Shown: positions 37,301 to 52,300, numbered from the stretch's first letter. The stretch is DNA of 64,000 bases from Colius striatus (GCF_028858725.1 NC_084762.1:34315298-34379297), one strand, 5' to 3'. Made by a program: numbers and translations. Notes: a model not told the origin generated them from the letters alone.

Positions 37301-40300
37301 AAGATGAAATTAATGAGTCCCCACACTAACTTTGTGAAAGATGACTGATGCTTACTGAATTTATGGTGCTATATTGTGGTGGGAGTATCAAATATCAGGG
37401 CCTGTGCATTTAGAGACACATATTCTTTACCATTGCTATTGACCTGGATTCTTAGCTTTTTTTGTTACTATAGCTTTTTGCTTTATGTACTTCATCCAGT
37501 TTGGGAAGGAGGAGCAGAACAAACAGCATGAGCTATTCCAGATGGTCGACAATTTGTTGTTTCTGCTCAGGGTGTCTAGTGATGAGCTAGCAAATACTGT
37601 AGTGTTTGAGTTGAAAATGTCCTTACATACAACATAAAAAATGTTCTTAGGGAAATCGGGAGCACAAAGTACAAGTCTTGCTATTACAATCAAGTATTGG
37701 GGAAAAAAACCTTATTTGAAATGAAAGCTAAAATTTGGTACCAAAATACCCAAAGCTAACATTTCTGTTTGTTGGAAACAAGTAAGGGCCTTATGCTCAT
37801 TTGAAGGGATTTCTGCATGGCAAAGTAAAACCCTCAGCTATGGGCTCAAGCAGAGCTATAAAAAATGCAGGAGTTGCATAAACACTTCTTTGTGCATAGT
37901 AAAAATTGAATCTATCCAAATTGAAGTTATTGAAATACAACTAATGAAAGAATTGCTGCACGTGTCACTGACACAGATAAAGCTGTCAGTGGAAAGTGAG
38001 GAAAAGCCTTCAGAGAGATCCAATCTGGCTGGATATTTGGTGGCAGGGTTTGGATGTCCATGGTGGGGGAAGAGACGCACCTCAGGCTGCCAGCAAGGGC
38101 AGGACAAGCTGCATTGCATTAGACTAGTGTTCTTGTTGCTGCAAGAGGCAGGGCAGAAGTTTGTCTCCTTATGCTGGCGCAGGAGTACAGGTGGCTACCA
38201 ACCGTGTGAGCCAGGTGCTTCCACATCTCCCATTTGAAGGAGAGTGTGCAGTCCTGACTATAGCTCCTTCTCTGTACAGTACCGCTCTCCACAGCCATGC
38301 TGGTAAGCCCACATGGCTCTTTCTGTATGCTAAAATTAACATTTGAAGCTCACAGATCTGTTGGCCTTTCACCGCCTGATGTAGGCTCAGAAACTGTGTT
38401 TGTCAGTGTAGCCATATGCTGCTATTTAGGAATATCTTGTAGCCTTGGACTTTGATGGAACAAATGCACATGATTTTGTTCTGGAAACCAAGAATAGTTC
38501 ATCAGATGGACCTCATGTTTGTAGAACTCTGGCAAATGCCACCCTGCACCAGGGCACTGCAGCCCAAACACTGGGAGCATAAAATCTGTCATTAAAGTTG
38601 TAGTTAATGTAATCTAATGACCAGCAAAGATACCCTTCTATGAATGCTTCCAGAAGATCTGAACCCTCAGAAATGTTTTTGGCACATCTAGGATTTATAA
38701 GCCTGTGCACAAACGCTTAAGAGTTTTTGTCCTAAAAGTGTAAAAACTCCTGTACAAGAATTAAATTTCATGCAAAACTTTTATAATGCTCCTGAGTGCT
38801 CTTACCCATATATTATTGTCAAATTTTTATATGAAAAAAAACCCCAAACCATCCCCAAGAATGTCTACATTCTCATCCAAGATGCATACCTGTAGGTGTC
38901 TAAAGAACATGGAAACCATAAATTCCAGGTGGTTATTTGGGCTACTAGCCATGCTGGCCTCATATTGCCAGGGTGACTCAAGTCAGAAGGAAGAAGCTGG
39001 AAAATAAAAATTACTAGACTTTTTAGGCTACAAAAGCAAGCGATGCCAGCTTAAGGTGTACTGAATGAGCTTAGCATTGAACTGAGCCTGAGTAAGTTTA
39101 GAATTGAATTGTGCTCTTTGGGTTTATCAGTGCAAAGCAGAAAGAATTGGCTTGCTGGGAGGCGTACGTGACTTCTCGGGTATAATCAGTTTCTTCCCTT
39201 ATTAGGTTTATTCCTTTGGAAATGCACGCTCCTAAATGTGATATTACAAAGGTAAAAGCTTTTAATTGTAGTAAGCTGGCCATCTAGCCTGATAAGAAGA
39301 ACATAGACCTTGACACAGGTGAGAGAGGAACATTATTATTAAAAAAGATATCAGTTTGTTTATTAGATTTACCCTGGATTTGCACTTAAGAAATGTTCCT
39401 AGCACACAAATCAGGATCAGTTGACTTCTGTAGCTATGCTCTCATATCTGTTTAGCAAAACCCCTCAGCTTACCTTAACCTAAGTAATTATTGCCAATTT
39501 TTAATAGACAGCCTGCAGACCACAGATTGGCAAAAGGAAAACCAAGCAGCAAACTATCTCATGGTTGGGATTGCAGTTGGTATTGCAACTCCTTTGATCC
39601 AGAGTGGACCTGTAAACGTCACACACAGATTAAAATGGGAACAAAGGAAGATCAAGGATCCTTTCAGTCCTACACCACATTCCCGTTTAATCAAGGGTTT
39701 ATACGTAATCCTAAAGTGTCTTCAAAGCCTCTATTCTGTGAACCATCATCTGCAGATAGCTCTCTAACACTGTACAGCAAACCCTAGACCCAGAGCTGTA
39801 ACTATAGCTGCTACAGTGAGAGAACAAGAGGGATCAAGGGCACCATCACCACTAGTGCAGTTATTGCAGCTTTATGTGGTTGCTAGCTCATGTGGAGCAA
39901 AACCAACTTCCCCATATCGTATGGTCAACAAAAAATATCACCTCCAATCTGTCATGGGGAAAAGGCAAACAGAAAAGGAACATGCCAAAGTCATTCTAGA
40001 TTTAGCAAATGGGTTTCTGACTGAATTTTCCCCCTCTTAGCTTGGATTGAAGTCCACACTTCAGATTGCCAAATATTTCAGCGTTATGGAAGGTGGAGGT
40101 CTGTGCTGAGAGTGATGAAGAGAAGGCAGCCCCGTGAAAGTGATGGGCTTGATGATTCCTTCCCCTCTCATTAGCTCAGGCTCAGCTGTTTCCCCTTTTA
40201 CAGACTGAAAGGAGAGATGAGAGAGGGGGACTTTTTATTTCCCCGGGGACAGAGACATCATCAATTATCTGCCGTTCCCTGCTGCAAGCTGTCAGTGAAT

Positions 40301-43300
40301 AGGGCAGAGAAAAAGTACTGATAGGATTTCACCTTATCCCTGATGGGCTCATCCTTCAACTGCCATGCACTTAGCACAGACAGTACTAATTACATTAATC
40401 ATGCTCCTACACAGCGCATGCTTATATGAGCAGTAAGCAGGCTGGTGACTTTTTTTAAAAGCAAAATGTCAGTGGTTCATTAGATGTATTGTTTGAGAAA
40501 TCTAAGTGTACTCATTGCATCCACTGCTCAGGTGAATCTCTCGAATCTCAAAAGTATATAATCAGAATACAACAATATAATTACATTCAGAGGTAGGTTT
40601 ATTTAGTTGATAGCACAGAGGTCTGACAATGGTTTAAGAGGCTGGAAAATAAATCCCCCTCTGCAAAGTATATTACTGCAATATGACAAATACTCATCAC
40701 TCAAAGTGTATTTGCTAGATGTAGGTATCATAAATAATCCATGGATGTTGTGCCCTTATGCAGCCACCATCTATATGAATCTCAATAAGGGGCTGCTGCT
40801 GCCAGGCAGAGTCACTACAGTTTTGTGAGGACAGTTGGAAGTATCTGAGATGTCAGCAATGTAACTTCAAATCCTAAGAACAGATTGTGTTTATACAAGA
40901 GTCAACCTCTAACCTGACCAACTGCAAAGTAATAGAACAAAACTGGGAGATTTAATCAGTTCTGACTCTGTTACCTCCTTTATTCATAGTTTACTTCTGC
41001 ACAGAAATTATACATTAATCACTGAGATTATATATAATATATAGAGAGGGAAAACAAGTGTGTCTGAGCTCTGACCACTTTATGCAAAAGCAAATTAGCT
41101 CCAAGCAGGTCTTCAATTTGCATTTCAATTACACTTCTTCCATCTTCCTTCTGATGGGGCTTGGACTACATGATCTCTAAAGGTCCCTTCCAACTCCTAC
41201 CATTCTATGATTCTACCATTCTATGATATCTTGAGGAAAGTCTTAGCTACTAAAGCATTGATTGCAAAGGCATCTGAGCGCTTCAGCAAAATAAAGAAAT
41301 AAATACTTAAAAAAAAAAAAAATAAAGTTTCCCCAAAGGAAAAAAAGAAATGAAACACTTGCAGTGTATCTGCACCTGGCCACACTAGGACACAAAGAAT
41401 TTATTAAGAGTGAAACCCATTCATGTTGCATTCACATTAATACAGAAGATGCTGATCATGTGGAAGATGCTAGCACTCTGACAACAGTTTTCAATCTAAA
41501 GCAATTACATTTTTATAGTCAATGTGGTCATGATTAGCACTCAACTATGTTTGGGTTTATTCTCTTATGTTTTGAGGAATGGTTGATGCAATTAAATCTT
41601 TGTCAGTGTTGTTTAGCTTCTACTCTCATAGGTCTCCAGATGCTGTTAGGAAGTGTGTTGATCATCCTGTCAAACAATGCAAATACTGAAGAGTTGGGAG
41701 GGGTTTTCTGCTGTTGGCACTCTGGATTCCAATTTCAATGCAAATCCTTGCATGCAAATGGTAGCATACAGCAGCAGTCTAATTGTCTTAAGGTTATTTG
41801 CAAAACCAAAGGGAAATTGCTGCATAGAGCCCCAGAGTGCTGTGATGGGGTGGTTTCCTATTTGTCTCTTCAGAGCTGGTTCTTGGTAGGGTTAGAGCTG
41901 TTAGATGTCAGCTGACACGAATAAGCACTGTAAAGTGTACAGAGATGGGAGTTTTGATCCTGAGAGCTGCAAAGTCCCTAGCACTTCTACTGAGTGCTAG
42001 GTATCAGCAAGGCCCCTGCAAAGGTCTGCTGAGAGCCTTGAGGAGCCAAGGGTGAGCATAGGGCCAAATCTGGGCTCTCATTGACAAAAGACTTGAGTAT
42101 GTCCATCTGTGGCTGAAGCTGGTTTATCGCTGTGTGAGTTAGCTGAGGTGCACCCTCACTGCAGTTTCTCCTGAGCTTTTGAGGAGCAGCTGTTCCTGAG
42201 TCCTTTCTGCTCCCACTCCCTCCCTTTTCCCCATCTCTCCTGGCCGTGTGTTTCTGTGCAGCATGGGAGCTCACAGCCCCAGTCTGTCCAAGAGCAACTT
42301 CTCTGTCCCAGGGGTTTATCCTTGCTGTGGTTAAATTGGGTCCGCCCTGAGCTGGGTTCTCTGTGCTCAGGCTTGGCTTGTGACACAAATGGTGGATTGT
42401 CGTAATTGCTGGCCTCAGTGGAGAAAACTTGCCTTAATTGCAAACCAGGTGGTGTGTCTGAGGGCTGTCCAGTCAGAGGGCAGTCTTTGCTTCCAAATCA
42501 TACAGATGTACACTGTTTTGGTTGTACAATAGAGGAAATTTCACATTACCAGTAGTGCTAGCAATGCAAAGACTGGAAGAAGTATTTCTGACACAGCTTT
42601 TGCAGAAATATTCCTATCAAAGCAGCTGCTGGGTCAATGCAGTCTTCTCCGTGGACAAGCAATAGCTTGCAATGACACCTACTGCCACCTCAAAGAATAT
42701 ATTGGCCCAGCGTAGCACTCCAAATTAAACATAACAACTGGATGTTGCACAACGTTTCCCCTTGTATTTACTTACCTCAGTGAGTGTTTGCCATGCAGGC
42801 ACCAGGTAGCTCTGGTACTTACCTTTAATAAATACATTTAGTTGCAAAGGCTTACACTGCAAGTTCATGGCCTTCACAAGTGGCTGCTTTTTGCATTTCT
42901 AGGCGCTCGTGATCATTCCTCATCTGTGGGGATGAGAGGGAAGGGTAGGCACAATCTCCCCCTTAGCCTTGTAGGTCACAGTTTCTCAGAGCACCAGCTC
43001 CATCACCTGCAGGCAGCTCCAGGTACCATCCTGCCTCAGCACCAAACTCTGCCCCTCTGCCCAGCTGTTGGAGTTTCACTCAATTGGAGGCACACCAGCT
43101 CCAATTTTTAAAATAAATGAAAAAAAAAAAAAGATAGTATCTTTTTCATTTTTTCCAGATTATTTTTAAGCTGTCCTAGTTTCTTGATTTGTTTCACAGT
43201 GTGGTGGCGTTAGCGGCCTTGGTCGCATCTTGGGAAGGAAGGTGGGGGATGGGGTCCTGCAGGACTAGGGAGCTGGTCTCTGGCAGCACCTGAAGACCAG

Positions 43301-46300
43301 TGCTCCCTTCTCCAGCATTCCCCCTCTCCTTCGCTGTCTGCTCCACAGCTATTCATCTCACCAGAGCAGCGTAAAACCAAGGCAGCATAAAAGTCTGCTT
43401 CATTGTCTGACAGGAGCAGTGAGTACTGGGGTTGGGACACGTCAAACGGCAGAGCAAGGAGGAAAGGAAGAGGGAGACATCCTCTTCTCCCCTCATGGCA
43501 GCAGCAAACTCATCGAGCTATTGTGAACCATAGCACTTGTTTGCTATTCCTTTACAGGCTGATTGAAGCCACTTTAGTTTGGTTCAGATGCCAAGCTGGG
43601 CACTGGAAAAAAGCACACACACAGAGCATGCGCTTCCTCCCAGGGTGCTGAGCCCCCCTGAACACATGAAATGCAGAGCATATACGGTGCCTGGAGCTTG
43701 TTTACTCACCTCTCATCATGGCAGCGAGCATCACTCTCTCATCACAGCATGCTGTGGCTACGTGTGCACCCACTGCATCTTCCTTCTCATCAGCCAGGCA
43801 AGAACAGCCACAGGGAAAATGAGTAAGGATCAAAGGAGAGCTGCGAGACTTGATCCATACTGAAGTAACCCTATTTGGTTTGGGTGGTTTTTTAATTTAA
43901 ATATATATGCAATGACACTTCACATTGATGGTAAGAAACCCCTAATTGCTCTGCACAGTCCAAAATAATCTCCGTGACACGCTGATGTAGCAGATGAGGA
44001 TGGCAGGGCTGAGGGAGAAGCATACTGGGCGCCGCAGAAATGGGGGATGGCACTGGGATTAGCATGCTGAAGCATCTGGTTCCTAGTCCTGCATCCAGAC
44101 CCTCTTTGTGTATCCAGCACATTTTTGGTAGACTCTGAGCCATAAGTCAAAAGTGAAAATAGGACCATTTTATTATCAATATGGGAAAGTTTGGCAGTAC
44201 AAACAGATTTGTTCTGTGTCTCACAGCCCAGGGTGGGGTTCAGTTAGCCCTTACCTTATCTGATGGGCACCAGGCAGTCACGGCCTTACTGTCTGCCTCT
44301 TACCTTCCATCATCATGGACCTGCTTTCTGTCGTTTTTTTTCAGGAATATCATCCAGGCTCCCTGAAATCATGTCAATAGGATCACATTCATTCTCTCCA
44401 GGAGGTCCTAATGGGATTATTAGAAGCCAGTCCTTCGCTGGCTTCAGCGGCCTTCAGGAGAGACGCTCCAGGCAAGTACTGTGCTCTCTTGGGGAATTTC
44501 CAAACCAGGCTCTAAGAAAGGGTGAAGGTGGAAAAGAAGCAAGAGAGGACTGCAAAAGAAAGTCATCTTGGCTAAAATCTCTCTATATTTTTTGTATAAT
44601 ACATCTGTTACTCTTTGTCTTAGCTAGCAAGTGCCTGTTTGCCTCTCCTCTGTTAATGCAGGGCTTCCTCACACGTCTCAGAGCTGTGAGAGAATTTCAG
44701 AGTCATTTGAATTTACTAACTTACGCAGTGATATTTTCAACATCTGAAATGTGCAGGAACATGATATACTTCCCACCACTCCCAACGGAAGACTGTTGGT
44801 ACCTAAAAGACTGTTTTCATGCTGCTATGAATTCAAAACAGCTCCATTTCCCTTGCAGAGCTGCCTTCATGTCCTGCTAGAAACAGGGCAGAGCTTGGCT
44901 GAAGAGCGTTTTGTTACACCACCCGTTAGCTATATAGGACTTGGGACTTTGAGTCAGATGTTTGTCATCTGTTATCTAGTCCCTGATGCGCTCAGAGGCG
45001 ACTTTACAATGAATTTTAACCTGTAAAGTCTCTGGGTGTCAGACCACCAGTTGGCAATCAAGGAAGAGTGGCAGGCAAAGGGTCACCTCTCATCGTCAGC
45101 TCAAGTCAGTGATGATTGTTAAATGTTGACCTATCCCCAGAAAAATCACCAAAGAGGCACCTATATGCAGCACAACTGTCCTCCCTTTACCATACAGAGC
45201 TACCTATGGCCCACGCTCAAGACAAGCAGCATGGTGTTGTGCTCCAGACACTCCTTTAACCAAGCCCTGATCTTTCTCAGGAGTCCCCAGGCGTTACGCC
45301 TGAGATTATCCGAGTTCCCCTGTGTTTTTTAGTGCCTGGCTGTAGCTCAGCCCTTTTATGGCTGCAGCTGAGCAACGTGAGGCAGGACAAGTGTGGTATA
45401 AGACAGAGAAACGTCTGATGAGCTTCAGACTTATCCTGGCAATTCCAGACCAGCATTTGTATCTTGGCAAGGCAACTGGCACATCAAAAGCTGATGGCGT
45501 GTCCCAGACTGCTCAGACCTCTTAACCTGTAAACAAATGCAGTCCTTTAACTGGCAGGCAGAGAAGCAGATTTGTTTCTGCTAGCAGAGATAATATCAGA
45601 AGATTTCTTCAAGCTACACTCCTTTGACATCGCTATGATTTATAGGGCTTTCCTCCTCTCTTAATGTTCATTTTGCAGGTGTAACTCCTTTATTGAAAAT
45701 TCCTCTGCACTTAAGAAGCCCCAAGCAAAGGTGAAGAAAATGCATAATTTGGGCCATAAGAACAGCACCACACCCAAAGAGCCCCAGCCTAAAAGAGTGG
45801 AAGAGGTCTACCAAGCCCTGAAGAACGGCCTGGAGTAAGAGCCTTTATCCTTCTCATTGATTGAAGCTTTCTGTGACATTTTAGAGCCCAGAGAAACATA
45901 TCACAGGGACAGACATCCTTAATCATAGGAGAGGAGTATAGACTTCTTGGGGCTTGGATTGTAACACTTGGGATCAGAATTATTTCTGTGGGAAATGGGG
46001 CAGAATCACATTTCCACTCCAGTTGCTAGGAAAGCTCCCAAAAGTTGGGATTTAAACTTTTTTTTTTTCCTTTGAATTTCCTAGAATCCTATCAAAGGCT
46101 TGTATTGCCCTTAAGATAACATCCCAGATGATAACAGGGCTTTTAGCATCCAGATAAAAGAGCAATGACTGGAAGACACCAGCCCGTAAACTAAGCAGCA
46201 GATTAGCTTACTTGAAACTGGTTGTTCAGCAAAAGAATGCTGAGCTCTTATACACAGCTAAATAAGTGGCTCCTATTTATTCCCACAAAGGCAGCCAGGA

Positions 46301-49300
46301 GCTGAGGTTTTGTCTGAAAGTGCATCCACTGAGGAAAAAGCATTCATTGGGCAGATTTTCTATTAGGCTGGTCGGTAGCCAGCTCGGTATGTGCTGCAGA
46401 ACTCATGCATCTCTTCTCTGGTTTGTGTTTACAGTGAGTATCTGGAAGTTCACCAGACAGAGCTGGATAAGTTGACTACTCAGTTAAAAGACATGAAAAG
46501 AAACTCGCGCCTGGTACGTGTCAGGTTTGTTTTTAATTGTGTGGATGTACAGTAACCTTCTCGAGGTGCTGGAACAGCGATGAGGTGGTAGTGGGATACA
46601 GGGAATTGGTAGTGCTGCTCTTCTTCCCTTCCAACCCTTCCTCTTGTGTGTGATTTCCATTGACTGACAAGCATAACTTTCTCGTGGTGCTGTTATGTCG
46701 CAAAATTAATCACAGTTTGGTGTTTTCTGTTGCAGGGAGTCCTGTATGATTTAGACAAGGTACGTTACTCACTTTGGCACTAATTTTTTAAGGAAGTGTT
46801 AGTATCTATATGGTGTACATAGCTGGCCTGGCAAACTGACCGCAGACGATCAACTAGCCAGGCCAACACCATCGAGGGAGAAGTTACCTGACAATTTGCA
46901 CTTGCAAAGGAAGAAGTCCCACTTCTCAGGGGCTTTGGTATTGCCAAGCACCTGCACCAGCCAGCTGTGCCACTAACTCAGTGTCGGACTTTACCCGATC
47001 AGCAGTTTTCACAGCGTCTGTTGAACTCAACAGACCTGGGAGGGGCACAGGGAAGGAGGGAGACTGAGAATGAGACCTCCTGTTTCTGTCAGCTTCCAGG
47101 TATTAAATCCACTGCTGTGTGCAACATTCCCCTGCCAGCTCCCAGTGGCTGGGAAGCTGGTGGGGGCACACTGTGGGTGGCTGTGGGAGCCAGGTCAAGC
47201 CCTGGCTCAGCCCTGCTCCTGCCAGTTCTAGGGAAGGAAAAATTAAAAATATTTTTTCCCCACAAGAAAATTTGGGTGAAACGAAAGGAGAGCTTTCAGA
47301 AATGTTTTCTTCAACAAGTCTGGCTTCTTCTCAGTCAAAATACAAAGCTTGGATTTGCTGTCAAAAACAGTTTGCTGAGGAAGAGAATAGATTTTGAAAT
47401 GCGAAACCCGATCAATTTTAATACAAGTTTTCAAACTACTGAAAATACGGTATTTGGGGCTAAAAAAAACCTCTATTTTTTTTTATTTTAAAGAATTAAA
47501 AAACTAGGGAAATCCCATCAAACAAAAACATTTCCATTTAAAAATATATTAGGCACAGAAGTCAGTGAGCTCCATTTTCAGCAGCAGATTAATGGCCGTA
47601 GCGTGGGACAGCTAATTCCAGATTCACGATCAACAAAACCTCGGGTGTTTTAAGGAGGAGTTTCTCATCCTTAGGGGCACCTGAATACCCGAGCAGAGCT
47701 AGCATGGTGGTGTCTTACTAGTTGATTTAAATCCTTCTGTCTCTTTCTGTCCTACAGCAAATCAAAGCGGTCGAAAGATACATGAGAAGGCTGGAGTTCC
47801 ACATTAGCAAGGTAATGAGCACACCTATCATCTTTCTTCTGTATCTGTTCCTATGTTATTAGGATAACAAACTCTTGGCCTTCTGCTACCCCTCTGCTCC
47901 AAGGAGACCACCTTGATGAAGCCTGTTCCAAATTCAGTATTTTTACTGTGATGGGCTGGTGGTCAGAGCCAGGGAAAAGGTTTCCAGGTGATTTGTGGTC
48001 CCCAGGGTCCATCCATGCCCTGAGACATTCCCACCCCCTTTTAGATGCAGAGAGAATATAGGGTCAGGTGCTTGTTGAGAAAAAACTCATGGCATGCTCA
48101 TTGTTAAACTGTATCTAGAAAGTCTGAAAGTAAATTAATTCAGCAGTTGTCTCTACGGTACACAGCAGCTAGATGGGATTTATTCCTGGATTTCACTGCT
48201 AATGCTTTTGCTGCATGGTTTGGGGCCCACATCCACTTGATTACGTTGGTGAGAATATTCAGTAGAGGTAGTTGTGATTTATACTAATACATTTTAAAGC
48301 CGGATAAAATCCATGGCGTGTGTTCTCTTGGTTATAAACATATCTACTAGTGATTAGTTGCTTTTCTGAGCCTGACAAAAGAAAGAATTATTTTTGACAG
48401 ATGAAATGTCTTTTGAGAGTCATTTGAAAAGCGTTCACACAGCTTCAAGTGCTTCAATTATGACAACCTATCCAAACCTTTTGATTTCAGTCTTCTCTTG
48501 GAACCAAAAAAAAAGTCACAAGGCGATAAAAATTTTGTTCCCCAAACCACCTTCTCTCTTGCTGGCAAGATGAATGGCAAAATTAGTGCTTAAGGAACAT
48601 TTCCATTCAGGTCCTTCCCACTCCAGCCCGCTCAGAGCTAATGGTTTCTGGGATTATAATAGGACTAAAAAGCACTGAACACAAGAGGTAATGCTGGTCA
48701 GTATTACTCAAGCTTGCCGAGTACATTAGTTCACTTCCCGTAACCCACAGCAACAGAGACAAAAGGAACCGAGCTGTGCTGCGTTAAAGCTTATGAGCTT
48801 GGACAGGTAAAGAAACCTTTGCTTCTAAGAACAGAGAAGGCATTTTTCAGCTGTGCCAAATCAGGACAGCAGCAATGACTTCTGCCATCTATCCACCACC
48901 ACTCCATGCAGGAAGCAGAACGAAGAAAATGGGATGCACAGCAGCAGACCTCACATATTTTAGGGGGCAGATGAGCGGGCCCTAACCATGCTTGCATAGG
49001 GAAGTGCAGGACATCAGCCCTGAGTTAAGTGTCAGCCCTGGGTTAAGGCTCAAACCCTGATGGCAGAAGTAAATACCAAGTGACAGCTATTTATAGTAGC
49101 TGTCTTTAGCTCAGTGACTTGGAAGGGGAACAGGAGCAGATATGACTCCAATAAACTTTTTTTGTAACTTTGAAATGGCAAAACACTACCTGTGCCTTCG
49201 TTTCTCTTTGCTGAACTCTTTTCACTCTGCAAAACGGTCCCTATTCTGGTTAGAGGTCCCTCATGTCAGGGGCTTCAGCCATCAGGAATCCAAGCTGGCC

Positions 49301-52300
49301 TTGTAAAAGTTGACCTATGGCTTTGAAGCTGTCAGGAAGACCAGTCCCGTTCCAAACAAATAAGCAACAGCACTTTTTGTTAGAGGTTAAGCAGGCTTGG
49401 AAAATGAGATTTGGAACATGCCTGGATTGTCACATCAGGCTCATCCAATAATGCAGCAACACAAAATCATAGACTGAGGAAGCCAAGGTACAGGATGCTT
49501 TCATAGAGAGAAATTGTGCTGTGAAAAGCCACTGCTGAGCAACAAGCACTATGAGTGACTGGTTGATGTTAGAGAGAACAAGTAAAAAAAGTTATTCTCA
49601 GTAAAAAAACAAATATCATCCTGTCTTAGTAGAGACATTAGAAACACAAAGAAAAGATAGCTCCTTCTATTCCTTTCCTTCTCACCCTGATAAATTCAAG
49701 TTAGAAAAACCTACATCTCCTGTCTCCAGCAGATTAATTTTGTGTGAATGTGTATCACTATATACAGCTATGTCTATGTCTATAGACACACATATATGCA
49801 CCAGCTGTAGACTGTAGCCTCCACTGTAGACTCCTATCAAATAGCTCAAATAGAGTAAATGTAGGGATTACAGGGAAAAGGGAAAACAAAGCATGTTGAC
49901 ACGTGTAAATCCACTGCATTCTGAAGCTAGATCCAGATGAGAAGATGAATAGGAAATTATGTACATGCCTTGGGGCCTGGAGTTCAAAATACATCCTTAA
50001 TTTGACATCGTTTCTAAGCCCTTGTGCTGCCCATCTGACTACGACTCACAGTTTCTGGAGGATGGACAGTGGGAATTAAAAAAAATCACTCCCTGCTTCC
50101 AATACTACCTGTTAGTAAAAAATTGCAACAGCCTCAGTCTGAAGCTGGCAATACAGAGGATGTTGCTAGCCCTGTTCAATATGCCATTTAGCATATGCAG
50201 TCCCATGTGTCAGTGCAGATGTCACAGTTGCCTTTCAAAGAGCTCTTCCACACAGATAAAGTTGAGAAGCTCACTGTATGCCTGCCTTACCATCATGATT
50301 GTACATAGCCCAGGTGGAGGAAAGGGAGTAGCAATGGTCAAAGGCACACAAGGCAAGCAGGTGAATTGCTGGCAGCATCTAGTGTTGCTGTAATGAGATT
50401 TTCACAGTGGAAGTTATTTTCATCTTGTATTTCTTTTTCATGCAGTGTCACAGCTTCATTTGCTCAGCTCCTCCATTGGATCTAACAGTGGGATCGAGTT
50501 CCCTTGTAATGCAGATAGCTTAATTGTTTAGTTTTATTTTGATGAGTTTTCTCAGGGTTTTTTTTTTTCAATACATTGATTGGTTCCCACTAGGTGGATG
50601 AGCTTTATGAAGCCTATTGTATCCAAAGACGTCTCTGTGATGGTGCCAGCAAAATGAAGCAAGCCTTTGCAATGTCTCCTGCCAGCAAAGCAGCTCGAGA
50701 GAGTTTAACTGAAATCAACAGGAGCTACAAGGAGTACACAGAGGTATGTCCTCACCTGTTTAGTCTTTCACTCTTGCACTGTTTAAAGGCTATGAGAACT
50801 CTGCCACTGTTTTCAGGTAGAATTTAGTCCAGATAAAAGAATTAAAAGCAAAATCATCAAGGAGCCATTATTATTTCTTTGTTCAACTTCAGATGAATAC
50901 CTGATGACTTACAGACATGTAAGTTACTTGGAATAATAATATCTATACTCTATGAGAGCAGGGTTATATCCAGGAACTGCTGCACAAAAATAAACCACAA
51001 GTCTGCCCCAAACTAACATGAATGCTTGTCTTCCCCATCCTGCAGTTGTGTAGAGACATCTGCTGCATGCTATCTTGTTTTACTTGCTGGGATCAACATC
51101 TGTTTTGTTAAATAGGCAGTAGGTGAACAAGGATCCAAGCTGTGATAACCTTCCTAAATCTGAAGGAGGAACAGGAGAGGATCTGGTACTCATCTCCCAC
51201 AGTCTTTTTTCTTAATGTAGCACGGTCTTCTTGAGAGATTAAATCATGCTGAGAGCCACTTTGACATGCAGTTGCTGCTGGCATATGTCCCAGCTGGAGA
51301 GGACCAGGACAGTGTCCGGGTCCACGACTGCTTTCTGCCAGCAGGAGGATTAGAGTGCAACAGAAGAGCACGGGGTTACATTCAACTTCAGCATGAACAG
51401 GCATAGCTCAGCTGCCATTTTTAGGGTCAGACCTAGCTAAGCAGCAAGGATGGCACTGACAGATTGATTTTATTGCAAAATATTTTTTGTCTGTGTAACA
51501 GAATCTTTCCCTCCAAATAGACTTTAAAATAAAAAAAGGCAGAAAAAGGGTTTGTCTGACCTCACTGTTCTCTATTCCAACACAGAACATGTGTACCATA
51601 GAAGCAGAACTGGAAAACCTATTGGGGGAGTTTTGCATCAAGATGAAAGGTAACAGTCTTTTCACCTCTCCCTTCTTTCCCCCTGAACAGTAGTGATCTC
51701 TGTGAACATTAGTGGGCACATCAAGACACGCTAGTGTGACATGTATTTATGTTAGGTGTGTGTTTCCCCCTCCACACCCATGGCAATATAAAGCTTACAG
51801 AGATATTTTTCTGAGATGCTGCTTCTTGTTTTCAAGGCTAATTATCTCCTCTCAACAGCCAAAGCAATTCAATTTTGAAGGCTGCTGTACCTTTTGCCTT
51901 TATTTCCATAATCCTTTAAGAAGATGACTGGGATATTGTGCAAATGCCTGCAGAGATGAAGTTCTAAATACCTTCTCAACTGTTTCTAAGTCCCTTACTT
52001 TTACTGATTCTGACTCCTACTATTTTTGAACAAATGTAAAAAAGCAAAAACCTGGGAGTAGTTTACCATTTAAACACCTAGGTGACTCAGCAGTGGCATT
52101 CACCTTTAGTTTTATTCCGTGTCTTTATGACAGGGATCTTTATGGGTTTGAATACAATAGAATCGGTTTTACTTGAGTTTACCTGAAGCCTCAGTGAATC
52201 ACTAGGTATTGTTGATGCTGTTATCACTTTAAATGTCTTGAAGATATTGTGAGGGGATATCTTTTTGGGATCTTCTAGCATGAAAGTAGTTCTATAAAAC

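Larger units (their letters stand above)
26747..44344 (+). other. RIPOR2: RIPOR2 intron 1, distal part (CpG island to exon 2)
   Basis: About 17.6 kb of intron ending in the acceptor TTTTTTTCAG|GAATAT. It contains CR1 fragments at 30006, 33763 and 41155 and no supported exon. Several stretches are rich in homeodomain-type ATTA/TAAT motifs and look enhancer-like: 27430-27600, with the palindrome ATTAATTAAT; 36570-36660, with TTTTAATTAAAA; and 40190-40440. The largest open frames (148 codons at 27007, and 152 codons on the minus strand at 32466) match nothing I know. Confidence 0.6.

Noticed and set aside
44472..44880. Continuation of the exon 2 frame to 44880 as coding sequence
   Set aside because: Family similarity stops exactly at QERRS and resumes at exon 3. 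The extra codons are intronic read-through past the GC donor.
45335..45390. tRNA-like TAGCTCAGC box near 45340
   Set aside because: There is no matching B box (GGTTCGAATCC-type), no acceptor stem and no terminator-like T-run, so the A-box resemblance is chance.
46967..47491. 174-codon open frame inside intron 5
   Set aside because: It is not bounded by splice sites, has no homology I recognise and ends in AT-rich sequence. The neighbouring exons already join perfectly without it.
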